Positions 50,459-61,368 of a stretch of 64,000 bases of DNA are shown here, one piece after another. How positions within the stretch are numbered: the first letter of the stretch is position 1; the number at the start of each line of letters is the position of its first letter. The translations under genes were made by a program, and so were the position numbers. This DNA comes from Comamonadaceae bacterium OS-1 (GTDB taxonomy: Bacteria > Pseudomonadota > Gammaproteobacteria > Burkholderiales > Burkholderiaceae_C): the NCBI GenBank assembly GCA_027923965.1, contig AP026969.1, positions 1,550,001 through 1,614,000 of the forward strand, given 5' to 3'. Under the pieces are notes generated by a model. That model had not been told where the DNA came from. It saw nothing but the letters and a program-made list of their open reading frames with translations, and did no database searches.

Positions 50459-51403
50459 ATGCAGACCATTGCCGTGCTGGCGTTTGACCAGATCAGCCCC
50501 TTCCATTTGTCCGTGCCCTGTGTGGTGTTTGGCGAGTCGCACCCCGGTGCGCCGCCGTTTGACCTGCGGGTGTGTGCTGCCGAGCCGGGTGCCTTGCAGA
50601 CTACTGCCGGGTTCAGCGTGGCCGTGCCTTATGGGCTGGAGGCCATGGCCCAGGCGCATACCGTCATCGTGCCGAGCTGGCGCAACCCGCAGGAGCGGCC
50701 GCCGCAGACGGTGCTGGACGCGCTGGTGGCCGCCCACCGCCGGGGCGCGCAGGTGGTGGGCCTGTGCCTGGGGGCTTTTGTGCTGGCCGAAGCGGGCTTG
50801 CTCGATGGCCGCCGCGCCACCACCCACTGGGCCTATGCGCAAGACTTTGCCCAGCGCTACCCCAAGGTGCAGGTGGACGCAGACGTGCTGTACATCGACG
50901 AGGGCGACATCCTCACCTCGGCCGGCACGGCGGCGGGCATCGACTGCTGCCTGCACCTGCTGCGCCGCCAGTTTGGGGTGACCCCCGCCAACGCGGTGGC
51001 GCGCCGCCTGGTGGTGCCGCCGCACCGGCAAGGCGGCCAGGCCCAGTTCATTGCCCAGCCGCTGCCGCACAGCGCCAGCGGCTCGCGCCTGGCCGGGGTG
51101 GTGGAGCGCGTGCGTGCCAGCCTGCACCAGCCCCACACCCTGGACAGCCTGGCGGCCCAGGCCTTGATGACCCGGCGCACCTTCACCCGCCAGTTCCGTG
51201 CGCTGACCGGCACCACTGTGGGCGACTGGCTGCTGGCCGAGCGCCTGGCGCTGACGCAGCACCTGCTGGAGTCCACCGACCAGCCCATCGAGCAGGTGGC
51301 CGCGCTGGCGGGCTTTGGTTCGGCGGTATCGCTGCGCCAGCACTTCCGCCGGGCCTTCGGGGTGGCCCCCAGCGCCTGGCGCAAAACCTTTGCCGGGCCG
51401 TGA
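50459..51403 (+). CDS. GlxA-family AraC regulator with DJ-1/PfpI domain
   Basis: 314 aa. The N-terminal DJ-1/PfpI-like amidase fold (about residues 1-170; VVGLCLGAFVLAEAGLLDGR holds the nucleophile-elbow cysteine) is joined to a C-terminal AraC domain (about 215-314: TLDSLAAQALMTRRTFTRQF, ALAGFGSAVSLRQHFRRAFG). This class usually regulates catabolism of nitrogen compounds. Its likely target is unknown; the divergent HD protein is a candidate. Repeat copy 12 lies just after the stop. Confidence 0.9.
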   Translation: MQTIAVLAFDQISPFHLSVPCVVFGESHPGAPPFDLRVCAAEPGALQTTAGFSVAVPYGLEAMAQAHTVIVPSWRNPQERPPQTVLDALVAAHRRGAQVVGLCLGAFVLAEAGLLDGRRATTHWAYAQDFAQRYPKVQVDADVLYIDEGDILTSAGTAAGIDCCLHLLRRQFGVTPANAVARRLVVPPHRQGGQAQFIAQPLPHSASGSRLAGVVERVRASLHQPHTLDSLAAQALMTRRTFTRQFRALTGTTVGDWLLAERLALTQHLLESTDQPIEQVAALAGFGSAVSLRQHFRRAFGVAPSAWRKTFAGP

Positions 51404-51406
51404 TGT

Positions 51407-51470
51407 GCTACTGTTTCAGGAGCTGCTTGCGCTGATGGGATAAGCGCTAGAGGCTGATTTTTTATAAATC
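51407..51470. repeat. Dispersed two-hairpin repeat, copy 12
   Basis: Close to consensus: GGAGCTGCTTGCGCTGATGG then GATAAGCGCTAGAGGCTG and ATTTTTTATAAAT. It lies between the convergent ends of the GlxA-type regulator and L-fucose dehydrogenase genes. Confidence 0.8.
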
Positions 51471-51475
51471 TTGCT

Positions 51476-53120
<1,645 letters not shown>

Positions 53121-53124
<4 letters not shown>

Positions 53125-54398
53125 TTTTGGAAGGCGTACTGCACCAGGGTCTCGGGCAGCATCTCAATCGAAAAGCCCGCCGCGGTGGGCGGCATGTAGG
53201 CGGCGTTCTGGATGACGCAGGGGTCGATGAAGTGCTCGTGCAGATGGTCCACGTACTCTATCACCCGGCCCTCGCGGGTACCGGCGATGCTGAGGTAGTC
53301 GATCATCGACAGGTGCTGCACGTACTCGCACAGGCCCACGCCGCCTGCGTGCGGGCACACCGGCAAGTTGTATTTGGCGGCCATCAGCATCACGGCCAGG
53401 ATTTCGTTGACCCCGCCCAGGCGGCAGGAATCTATCTGCACCACGTCGATCGCACCGCGCATGATGAACTGCTTGAACATGATGCGGTTTTGGCACATCT
53501 CGCCGGTGGCGACCTGCATCGGGGCGATGCTGTTGCGGATGGTGCGGTGGCCTTCCACGTCGTCGGGGCTGGTGGGTTCTTCGATGAACCAGGGTTGGGC
53601 AAAGGCCAGGTCTTTCAGCCAGTCCACCGCCTGGCCCACGTCCCAGACCTGGTTGGCATCGATCATCAGATGCCGGTGGGGGCCTAGCACTTCGCGGGCG
53701 ATGCGCAGACGGCGGATGTCGTCGGCCTTGTCGCGGCCTACCTTGAGCTTGACGTGGTTAAAGCCCGCGTCCACCGCCTCCTGGCACAGGCGGCGCAGTT
53801 TCTCGTCGCCATAGCCCAGCCAACCGGCGGAGGTGGTGTAGCAGGGATAGCCTTCGCGCTGCAGGGTGGCCAGGCGCTCGGCCTTGCCCACGGCGCGCTC
53901 GGTGAGCAAGGCCAGGGCCTCGTCGGGGGTGATGCAGTCGGTGATGTAGCGAAAGTCGATGCAGCGCACCAGCTCTTCAGGGCTCATTTCGCCCACCAGT
54001 TGCCATACCGGCTTGCCTACCGACTTGGCCCACAGGTCCCATACCGCGTTGACCACCGCGCCAGTGGCCAGGTGGATGGCACCCTTGTCCGGGCCGATCC
54101 AGCGCAGCTGGCTGTCGGAGGTGATGTGCCGCCAGAAGCGCCCCATGTCGGCGGCAATCCAGTCCAGGTCCAGGCCCACCACCAGGTGCTGCATGGCCAG
54201 GATGGCGGCGCAGCAGATGTCGTTGCCGCGGCCAATGGTGAAGGTCAGGCCGTGGCCATTGAGGCCGGGCTGGTCGGTTTCCAGGATGACGTAGGCGGCC
54301 GAATAGTCGGGGTCGGGGTTCATCGCATCCGAGCCGTCCAGGTGCTGCGAGGTGGGGAAGCGCAGGTCGATGGCGCGCAGGGATTGGATGACGGGCAT
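53121..54398 (-). CDS. fucD: L-fuconate dehydratase
   Basis: 425 aa of the enolase superfamily (mandelate racemase group). The KxK base is in FNHVKLKVGRDK, metal ligands are in LMIDANQVWDV, FIEEPTSPDD and ATGEMCQNR, and the His base is in CPHAGGVGLCEYVQH, which also matches L-fuconate dehydratases. The enzyme removes water from L-fuconate to give 2-keto-3-deoxy-L-fuconate. It is the first catabolic gene after the transporter block, from which a terminator-like hairpin separates it. Confidence 0.93.
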
Positions 54399-54420
54399 GC
54401 GGGGGGCTCTTGGAAGGATG

Positions 54421-54460
54421 ATTAAAAAATAGGGGAGGCTCCCATTGCGGGAGCCCCGGT
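54421..54460 (-). terminator. Rho-independent terminator or attenuator after the sugar binding-protein gene
   Basis: On the minus strand: GGCTCCC-GCAAT-GGGAGCC followed by TCCCCTATTTTTT. It begins about 10 bases after the binding-protein stop and precedes fucD, whose start is only 69 bases away. It probably terminates part of the transcripts, so that binding protein exceeds the enzymes. Confidence 0.75.
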
Positions 54461-54466
54461 CAGGTT

Positions 54467-55414
54467 TTAGTCGTACAGCACCGCAGCGATCTTGGGATCG
54501 TCGATGTTGGACTTGTCATAGAAATAGAAACCGGTGTCGATGATCTTGGGCAGTTTTTCGCCCTTGAGTGCCTTCACCGCGGCTTCGACGGTCTTGTAGC
54601 CAATGCCCACCGGGTTCTGGGTGATGGCACCGGCCATGGCACCGCTGCGCACGGCTTCTTTTTGCTGCTTGCCCGAGTCGTAGCCGATGATGACGATGCT
54701 GCGCTTCATCTCTTTGGCACCGTTCAATACGCCGATGGCCGAGCCCTCATTGGCACCAAAAATGCCTTTGATGTTGGGGTTGGCCTGCAGGATGGACTTG
54801 GTGATTTCGGTGGACTTCAGCTGGTCGCCGCCGCCGTATTGCACGCTGACAATTTTGATGTTGGGGTAGGTCGATTTGATGCGTTCCACAAAGCCGTCGC
54901 GGCGGTCCACGCCGGTGCGGCTGGTCTGGTCGTGCACCACCAGGGCGACTTCACCGGCTTTGCCGATCAGCCCGGCCATCTTGTCGGCGGCCAGGGCGGC
55001 AGCGGCCTTGTTGTCGGTGGTGGCGGTGGTGACGGGGATGTCGCTGTCCACGCCCGAGTCAAAGGCCACCACCGGAATCTTGGCGGCCTGGGCTTTTTTC
55101 AGCAGCGGAATGGCGGCCTGGCTGTCCAGCGCGGCAAAGCCGATGGCGGCGGGCTTCTTGGCCAGGGCTGAAGACAGCATGTCGATTTGCTTGTCCACCA
55201 TAGCTTCGGTCTCGGGGCCTTCAAAGGTGACCTTGACCTTCAGGTCTTTGCCCGCCTGGTCGGCACCTTGTTTCACCGCCTGCCAAAACTGGTGCTGGAA
55301 GCCTTTGGACACCAGCGGAATGTAAATCTCATCGGCTGCAAAGCTTGTGCCGGTGATCAGGCTGGTCAGGCTGAAACCAACAGCCAGGCAAATCAGTTGT
55401 CTTTTAAAAATCAT
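54467..55414 (-). CDS. Sugar ABC transporter substrate-binding protein (RbsB type)
   Basis: 315 aa. The signal peptide (LICLAVGFSLTSLITGTSFA) has probable cleavage after SFA. The mature start, EIYIPLVSKGFQHQFWQAVK, and AAIGFAALDSQAAIPLLKKA, then GIFGANEGSAIGVLNGAKEM, follow the type 1 periplasmic sugar-binding fold. Given its operon with L-fuconate dehydratase and L-fucose dehydrogenase, the ligand is probably L-fucose. It is transcribed with the permease gene (67-base gap). Confidence 0.9.
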   Translation of the reverse strand: MIFKRQLICLAVGFSLTSLITGTSFAADEIYIPLVSKGFQHQFWQAVKQGADQAGKDLKVKVTFEGPETEAMVDKQIDMLSSALAKKPAAIGFAALDSQAAIPLLKKAQAAKIPVVAFDSGVDSDIPVTTATTDNKAAAALAADKMAGLIGKAGEVALVVHDQTSRTGVDRRDGFVERIKSTYPNIKIVSVQYGGGDQLKSTEITKSILQANPNIKGIFGANEGSAIGVLNGAKEMKRSIVIIGYDSGKQQKEAVRSGAMAGAITQNPVGIGYKTVEAAVKALKGEKLPKIIDTGFYFYDKSNIDDPKIAAVLYD

Positions 55415-55481
55415 GTTCTGTCTCCAAATATTGTAGGTATCTCAATTGCGTGCTTGATTGCTTGCATGACGTGCTCGTGGG

Positions 55482-56477
55482 TTATTTGCGCCTCCTTAAA
55501 ATATCAGCGTACACCGCCAAAATAATGATAATGCCGGTGATCACGGTTTGCCATTCCTGGGCCACCGACATAATGCGCAGGCCGTTGGTCAATACGCTCA
55601 TGATGAAGGCTCCAATAATCGTACCCAATATCGTGCCCGCCCCGCCGCTGAGCGAGGTGCCGCCAATCACCACCGCCGCAATCGCGTCCAGTTCGTAGCC
55701 TTGCCCCAGGGCAGGCTGGGCCGAGTTGAGGCGCGAGGCAATCAGCAAACCGGCAATGCCGCAAATGGCACCGTTGAGCGAATAGATAATGATTTTCCAG
55801 CGGTCTACATTCACGCCGGATAAACGCACGGCTTCTTCGTTGCTGCCCAGGGCAAAGGTGTAGCTGCCCAGAATGGTCTTATTCAAAATCAGACTGGAAA
55901 CAATAGCCACCACAAACAAAATCAGCACTGCATTCGGAATCGGCAGGCTGGGGAAGAAATAGCCGATCAGCGACTCTTGCGAGATATACGAGAAATTGGG
56001 CGTGTCGTTGAAGTAAATCGGCTTGGTGCCCGAGATCACCAGCGACAAACCCTTGAGCAGCATCATCATCCCCAGCGTGGCAATGAAGGGCGGGATCTTC
56101 AGCTTGGCAATCAAGAAGCCCGACACCCAGCCCGCCAGCGCGCCAAACAGAATCGCCGCCGCCACGCCCAGGTACATGGGCAGGCCCCAGTAGGTCATGA
56201 AGACCCCGGCCATCACCGCGCAAAACGTCATCAGCGTGCCCACCGACAGGTCGATGCCAGAGGTGATGATGACGAAGGTGCAGGCAATTGCCAGCACACC
56301 GTTCACCGCCGTGGCCTGCAAGATGCCGACCAGGTTGTCGGTCTGCAAAAAGTTGGGCGAGGCGGCGCTGAAAAACACCATCAGCCCCACCAGGCTGGTA
56401 AAGGCCAGCAGCTTTTGCCGGGTGCTTTGGCTGAACAGGGCGGCTTTGAGGCGTTGCGCGGGGGATAAATTGGACAT
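55482..56477 (-). CDS. Sugar ABC transporter permease (RbsC type)
   Basis: 331 aa with about ten membrane segments. The N-terminal LLAFTSLVGLMVFFSAASPN and the typical ITSGIDLSVGTLMTFCAVMA and GGTSLSGGAGTILGTIIGAF motifs mark the BPD_transp_2 (ribose/xylose/fucose) family. It forms the channel for the sugar transporter. The next gene up is the ATPase, 30 bases away. Confidence 0.93.
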   Translation of the reverse strand: MSNLSPAQRLKAALFSQSTRQKLLAFTSLVGLMVFFSAASPNFLQTDNLVGILQATAVNGVLAIACTFVIITSGIDLSVGTLMTFCAVMAGVFMTYWGLPMYLGVAAAILFGALAGWVSGFLIAKLKIPPFIATLGMMMLLKGLSLVISGTKPIYFNDTPNFSYISQESLIGYFFPSLPIPNAVLILFVVAIVSSLILNKTILGSYTFALGSNEEAVRLSGVNVDRWKIIIYSLNGAICGIAGLLIASRLNSAQPALGQGYELDAIAAVVIGGTSLSGGAGTILGTIIGAFIMSVLTNGLRIMSVAQEWQTVITGIIIILAVYADILRRRK

Positions 56478-56507
56478 GGGCGGTTTTGGAGTTTTTAGTG
56501 GGCTGGC

Positions 56508-58031
56508 TTATGCGGCTGATGTCTCGCGCTGGGTGGCGAGTTGCATGATTTTTTCCTGCGTGGCCTCGGCCGCCGACAGTTCGCCGGTGATGCGGCCCTC
56601 GCACATCACCACGATGCGGTGGCTCATGCGCAGCACCTCGGGCAGCTCGCTGGAGATCATCACAATGGCGCGGCCCTGCTCGGCCAGGGCGTGCAGCAGC
56701 TTGTAGATTTCAGCCTTGGCCCCCACGTCGATACCGCGTGTGGGCTCGTCAAAAAACAGCACCTCGCAGTCGCGCAGCAGCCATTTGGCGATCACAATTT
56801 TTTGCTGGTTGCCGCCCGACAGCAGCCCGGCGCGCTGGAAGATGGACGGGGTTTTGATGCCCAACTGGCCCACGTATTTCTGCGCCACGGCTTCGATGCT
56901 GCTCTGCTGGAGCCAGAAGCCCATGGAGACAAAATTCTTCAGATTCGCCAGCAAGATGTTGGACTGCACGTCCATGCCGGTGGCCAGGCCGTAGCGCTTG
57001 CGGTCTTCGGACAAATAGCCGATGCCGTACCGAACCGCGTCGCTGGGGGCCTGGATGTCCACCACCTGGCCCTTGACGCGGATCTCGCCCGCATCGCGCG
57101 TATCGGCCCCAAAGATGGCCCGCGCCACCTCGGTCCGGCCTGCGCCCATCAGCCCGGCAAAGCCCAGAATCTCGCCCTTGCGCACGCAAAAACTCACGTC
57201 CTTGATGCTGCGGCCCCGGTTCAGGCCCTTCACTTCCAGCATCACGCCATCGCTGTTGTCGCTGTCGCCGGTATGGTTGTAGGCCACGGGCTGGTGCACC
57301 TCCAGCGCCCGGCCCACCATCATGCCGATGATGGTGTCCATGCTGGTGGTGGCGGTGGGCACGGTGCCGATATATTCGCCGTCGCGCATCACGGTGACGC
57401 GGTCTGAAATGACCTTGAGCTCGTCCATCTTGTGCGAGATGTAGACGATGCCTACGCCCTGGCTTTTGAGCTGGCGGATGATGCGAAACAGGTCGTCGAT
57501 CTCGGCGTTGTTCAGCGCGGCGGTGGGCTCGTCCATGATCAGCACGCGGGAGTCGAAGGACAGCGCCTTGGCAATCTCCACCATCTGCTGCTTGGCCACG
57601 GTGAGCTCGCCCACCTCGACGCGCGGGTCGAGTTGCAGGTGCAGGCGGTCGAAGATGGTCTGGGTGTCATCCACCATCTTTTGCTGGTCCACAAACAGGC
57701 CGAAACGCCCCATGGGCTCGCGCCCGATGAAGATGTTTTGCGCGGCGCTGAGGTGGTTCATCAGGTTCAGCTCCTGGTGGATGATGCCTATGCCCAGTGC
57801 CTGCGCCGCCCGGGGCGTGGGGATGTCCACCGGCTTGCCGTCCATCTGGATTTCGCCCGCGTCCTTGGTGTACACGCCGGCCAGTACCTTCATCAACGTG
57901 GACTTGCCCGCGCCGTTTTCCCCCATCAGCGCATGCACCTCGCCGGGGGCCAGTTCAAACTGGCAGTCGTTCAGCGCTTTCACGCCGGGGAACGACTTGC
58001 TCAGGTGGGTGATGCTTATCAGTGCTGCCAT
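56508..58031 (-). CDS. Sugar ABC transporter ATP-binding protein (RbsA type, duplicated)
   Basis: 507 aa from ATG at 58031, with two tandem ABC domains. In the first half Walker A is GENGAGKST, the signature region is [16 protein letters not shown] and Walker B is [11 protein letters not shown]. The second half has a degenerate P-loop (GLMGAGRTE), the signature LLSGGNQQK and [14 protein letters not shown]. This layout is standard for monosaccharide importers. It is the first gene of the operon; a perfect palindrome lies 31 bases upstream. Confidence 0.94.
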   Translation of the reverse strand: MAALISITHLSKSFPGVKALNDCQFELAPGEVHALMGENGAGKSTLMKVLAGVYTKDAGEIQMDGKPVDIPTPRAAQALGIGIIHQELNLMNHLSAAQNIFIGREPMGRFGLFVDQQKMVDDTQTIFDRLHLQLDPRVEVGELTVAKQQMVEIAKALSFDSRVLIMDEPTAALNNAEIDDLFRIIRQLKSQGVGIVYISHKMDELKVISDRVTVMRDGEYIGTVPTATTSMDTIIGMMVGRALEVHQPVAYNHTGDSDNSDGVMLEVKGLNRGRSIKDVSFCVRKGEILGFAGLMGAGRTEVARAIFGADTRDAGEIRVKGQVVDIQAPSDAVRYGIGYLSEDRKRYGLATGMDVQSNILLANLKNFVSMGFWLQQSSIEAVAQKYVGQLGIKTPSIFQRAGLLSGGNQQKIVIAKWLLRDCEVLFFDEPTRGIDVGAKAEIYKLLHALAEQGRAIVMISSELPEVLRMSHRIVVMCEGRITGELSAAEATQEKIMQLATQRETSAA

Positions 58032-58061
58032 GTAGGGGTTTGTATTTATATGCAAACAAAG

Positions 58062-58077
58062 TGTTCATGGATGAACA
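58062..58077. promoter_or_regulatory. Perfect palindrome, probable IclR operator
   Basis: TGTTCAT-GG-ATGAACA, a perfect 16-bp dyad in the 116-base space between the divergent sugar transporter operon and the IclR gene. Its length and symmetry fit an IclR dimer. Confidence 0.7.
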
Positions 58078-58147
58078 TTGCCGATAATGTTACGGCTGGA
58101 GACACATCCGTGCGTTGGTACTTTCCCTTGAAAAATAAGATGCTGGT

Positions 58148-58939
58148 ATGAAAAAAGCCGAAACCCCCCTGGCAGCGCCCGACGACCGCTACCGCGCCCC
58201 CGCCCTGGACAAGGGCCTGGACATCCTGGAGCTGCTGGCCAGCCAACCCCAGGGCCTGACCCGCGCCGAAATCGTCAAGGCCATGGACCGCGGCGCCAGC
58301 GAGATTTACCGCATGCTGGAGCGGCTGGTGGTGCGCCAGTACGTGATGCGCTCGGTCTCGGGCGACCGGTATGCGCTGAGCCTGAAGCTGTTTGCGCTGG
58401 CCCACATGCACCCGCCTTTGAGTCGCCTGGTGTCGCAGGCGCTGCCGCTGATGGACGTGTTTGCCCAGCGGGCCGAGCAGTCCTGCCACATGGGCGTGTA
58501 CGACCGCGGCAGCGTGCTGATCACCGCCCAGGTCAACGGCCCCAGCGCCTGGGGCATGTCCACCCGGCTGGGCGCGCGCGTGGGCCTGCTGGATTCGGCC
58601 TCCGGCCACGTGCTGCTGGCCTTCAGCGATGCCGAACGCGCCCAGCGCATGCTGGCCGAGCACACCACCCTGGATGGCGAGGTGCCCATGGACAGCGCCG
58701 CCCTGGCCGCCGTGGCCGACACCGTGCGCCAGCAAGGCTACTGGCAGGGCGACAGCCTGCAGTCGTTTGGCGTGGTGGATATCTCCTACCCGATTCTGGG
58801 TGTGGACGGCAATGCCCTGGCGGCCCTGACCTGCCCCTACATCCGCCGCATCGATCGCCATGCCGGGCCCAGCGAAGCGGATGCGCGGGCCCACCTGCTG
58901 GAGGCAGCGCAGGCGCTGTCGCTGGCGGCGGGGCGGTGA
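58148..58939 (+). CDS. IclR-family transcriptional regulator of the fucose operon
   Basis: 263 aa. The winged helix is at about residues 18-80 (ALDKGLDILELLASQPQGLT, then GASEIYRMLERLVVRQYVMR). The IclR effector domain follows (about 90-255, MDVFAQRAEQSCHMGVYDRG, LLDSASGHVLLAFSDAERAQ). It probably represses the divergent L-fucose uptake and oxidation operon and releases it when a pathway sugar or acid is bound. The stop is adjacent to repeat copy 13. Confidence 0.9.
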   Translation: MKKAETPLAAPDDRYRAPALDKGLDILELLASQPQGLTRAEIVKAMDRGASEIYRMLERLVVRQYVMRSVSGDRYALSLKLFALAHMHPPLSRLVSQALPLMDVFAQRAEQSCHMGVYDRGSVLITAQVNGPSAWGMSTRLGARVGLLDSASGHVLLAFSDAERAQRMLAEHTTLDGEVPMDSAALAAVADTVRQQGYWQGDSLQSFGVVDISYPILGVDGNALAALTCPYIRRIDRHAGPSEADARAHLLEAAQALSLAAGR

Positions 58940-58940
58940 A

Positions 58941-59012
58941 TGCAATTGCTATCTATTCTGTAGCCTCTCGTGCTTACCTCGTCAGCACAAAGTGCCAATT
59001 GCATATAAATCC
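58941..59012. repeat. Dispersed two-hairpin repeat, copy 13
   Basis: GCTATCTATTCTGTAGC hairpin, then CTCGTGCTTACCTCGTCAGC, bounded by TGCAATT/AATTGCA arms. It starts 2 bases after the IclR stop and provides the stop codon and last residues of the convergent P450 gene. Confidence 0.75.
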
Positions 59013-60424
59013 TCTTCGCGGAATTTTTTGCGGCTGCGCAGGTGCAAGGGCATGCCTCCGTCGGGGCGCAGGATCACGTTCAGCCGGGGTGGTACCGGGG
59101 CCACGGTGGCCGGGGCCAGGCTGAAGCGCTGCAGCACCATGGCGGCCACCAGCACCATCTCGGTCATGGCAAACAGGCTGCCGATGCAGACCCGGGGGCC
59201 GGTGCCAAACGGCAGGTAGCTGCCGCGCACCTGGGCGGCCTGGCCCGCCTCGGAGAACCGCTCAGGGTCGAAGCGCTCGGGGTCGGGAAACCAGCGGGCA
59301 TCGCGGTGCAGCACCCAGGGCGTGATGCGCACCAGCGCACCTTGGGGCAGCAGCCAGGGGCCGATCTGCACCGGCTCCAGCGCGCGGCGGCTGATCAGCG
59401 ACGCGGCGGGTGGGTACAGGCGCATGGTTTCCCTCAGTGTCTGCGCCAGGTAGGGCAGGGCGGGGATGTCGGCGTACTGCGGCGTGCGCCGGCCCAGGGC
59501 TCGGTCCACCTCTCCCTGGGCGCGCCGGGCGCATTCGGGGTGCAGGGCCATGGTGTAGCCCCACCAGGTCAGCGCGGCGGCGGTGGTTTCATGCCCGGCC
59601 AGGAAGATGGTCATGCACTGGTCGCGCACCTCCTGGTCGCTCAAAGCGCCCTGGTCACCCTGGTCGTCGCGCGCCGCCAGCAGCATGCCCAGCAGGTCGT
59701 CTTGCGCGGGGCGGCCCGCTTGGGCCTCTTGGCGGCGTTGGTCGATATGCCTGCGCACCAGCGCGTCAAGCTGGTGCCTGGCTTGGCGCACCGGCCATTT
59801 GTGGGGCAGCCAGTCGGGCAGGCTGGCGGGCCAGAACATGGCCTGCATGCCGTCGCGGCTGATGGTTTGCACCGCGCGCGCGGCGGCCAGGGCCTCGGCC
59901 CGGCCGTCCGGCCCTGCCGCGTGGCCGTACAGCGTGCGCAGCACCACGTCCATGGTGAGTTGCGTCATCAGCGGCTCGAAGTCCAGACTTTGGGCGGGCA
60001 CCTTGGGCAGGGCATCCAGCGCTTCACCCGCGGCGGCCACCATCCAGTCCGCGTAGGCGGCCATGCGCTTGGGGCCGAAGCCGGGCTGCAGCATGCGGCG
60101 CTGGCGCTGCCAGACATCGCCCTCGCTGACCAGCACGCTCTGGCCGTGCACTTCGGCAAACACCGCCGTGGCGCGTTCCCACCGGATGAAGCTGCGGGCC
60201 TTGTCCACCAGCACCTCGCGCACCCAATCGGGGTGGAAGAACTCAAAGGTCTGCTCGGAGACGATGCGCGCATACACCGCGTCGCCGTGGGTAGCCTGCA
60301 GCCGCTGGGCCGTACCGAGGTAGTCGCGCTGCATCTGGCGCAGCAGGTGCAGGCCAGCGCAGCGGCGCAGGGGGCCGGGGGGCAGTCGAGACGCGGGCAA
60401 CGGGCTGGGCAAAAGTGTGTGCAT
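58982..60424 (-). CDS. Cytochrome P450
   Basis: 480 aa. The I-helix oxygen-binding motif is FLAGHETTAAAL (about residue 275), the K-helix ExxR is LRETMRLYPP, and the heme-binding loop is LPFGTGPRVCIGSLF (Cys ligand). The sequence resembles CYP102-type/fatty-acid-like class B soluble P450s. No ferredoxin partner is beside it, so redox partners must be elsewhere. The last dozen residues (FREEDLYAIGTLC) after the heme domain are encoded by the dispersed repeat and are probably not family sequence. It is divergent from an AraC regulator. Confidence 0.93.
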   Translation of the reverse strand: MHTLLPSPLPASRLPPGPLRRCAGLHLLRQMQRDYLGTAQRLQATHGDAVYARIVSEQTFEFFHPDWVREVLVDKARSFIRWERATAVFAEVHGQSVLVSEGDVWQRQRRMLQPGFGPKRMAAYADWMVAAAGEALDALPKVPAQSLDFEPLMTQLTMDVVLRTLYGHAAGPDGRAEALAAARAVQTISRDGMQAMFWPASLPDWLPHKWPVRQARHQLDALVRRHIDQRRQEAQAGRPAQDDLLGMLLAARDDQGDQGALSDQEVRDQCMTIFLAGHETTAAALTWWGYTMALHPECARRAQGEVDRALGRRTPQYADIPALPYLAQTLRETMRLYPPAASLISRRALEPVQIGPWLLPQGALVRITPWVLHRDARWFPDPERFDPERFSEAGQAAQVRGSYLPFGTGPRVCIGSLFAMTEMVLVAAMVLQRFSLAPATVAPVPPRLNVILRPDGGMPLHLRSRKKFREEDLYAIGTLC

Positions 60425-60497
60425 GCATACAGTGTGTGTGCGCCAACCAGGGCGGTATTGAACGATTGCGACACCGTGGGATGGCTACACTGCAGCG

Positions 60498-61364
60498 ATG
60501 CGCATCCGGTCTGCCCTCCGTTCCACCGCCAGCCTGGTTGCGCCCAGCTGGGGCGTGGCACCGTGCATCCGAGCCTACCTGTTTCGCAGCACCCTGGGCG
60601 TGGACTTGTCGTCCCACGAGCGACTCAACAACTTCCCTTCGTACCCGTTTTGCTGCGTGTCGTGGATGCTGCAGGGCGAGGTCGACATGCTGGCCCGGGG
60701 CGATGAGGTGTTTGACGTGCCGCAGCCCATGCACCGGGTGGCTTTTCTCGGTCCGCAAACCCTGCCCACCGTGACCCGCCATCCCGGCCCGGCGCACGGG
60801 CTGATGCTGATGCTACTCCCCGATGCCCTGCACGCCATGACCGGGCTGGAGATTGCGGCCCATGTGAACCGCCACAGCCCGCTGCACAAGGTGCTGGATG
60901 CCGATTGGTGCCGCATGGCCCAGGCCGTGCTGGACGCGCCCGACGACACGGCCCGGGTGCGGGTGATCGAAGCTTTCATGCTGCCGCGCTGGCAGGCGGC
61001 GCGGCGCGAGGGGCTGGTGCCCGTGCGCGGTGTCAACGAGTGGGTGCAGGCGCTGGCGGTGCGGGCCCTGGCCTCGGGCGTGGGCCAGAGCCTGCGCCAG
61101 GCCGAGCGCCGCATCCGCGCCTGGACCGGCCAGTCGCTGCGCGGCCTGCGGGGCCGGGCGCGGGCCGAATCGGCCTTCATGCAAGCGCGCGAGGCGATGG
61201 ATCTGGGGGCGCCCAACTGGGCCGAGATTGCCGCCGAATCGGGCTTCGCCGACCAGTCCCATCTGTGCCGTGTCACCCGCCAAATCACCGGCATCAGCCC
61301 AGGCGAGCTGCGCCGCCGCATGGACGAGGACGACAGCTTCTGGGTCTACCGGATCTGGGCCTAG
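60498..61364 (+). CDS. AraC-family transcriptional regulator
   Basis: 288 aa. The C-terminal AraC helix-turn-helix is visible at about residues 185-280 (SLRQAERRIRAWTGQSLRGL, ESGFADQSHLCRVTRQITGI, SPGELRRR). The N-terminal half is a ligand/dimer domain of unknown specificity (FPSYPFCCVSWMLQGEVDML). It is divergent from the P450 gene with 73 bases between the starts, so it probably regulates that gene. Confidence 0.88.
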   Translation: MRIRSALRSTASLVAPSWGVAPCIRAYLFRSTLGVDLSSHERLNNFPSYPFCCVSWMLQGEVDMLARGDEVFDVPQPMHRVAFLGPQTLPTVTRHPGPAHGLMLMLLPDALHAMTGLEIAAHVNRHSPLHKVLDADWCRMAQAVLDAPDDTARVRVIEAFMLPRWQAARREGLVPVRGVNEWVQALAVRALASGVGQSLRQAERRIRAWTGQSLRGLRGRARAESAFMQAREAMDLGAPNWAEIAAESGFADQSHLCRVTRQITGISPGELRRRMDEDDSFWVYRIWA

Positions 61365-61368
61365 GAAC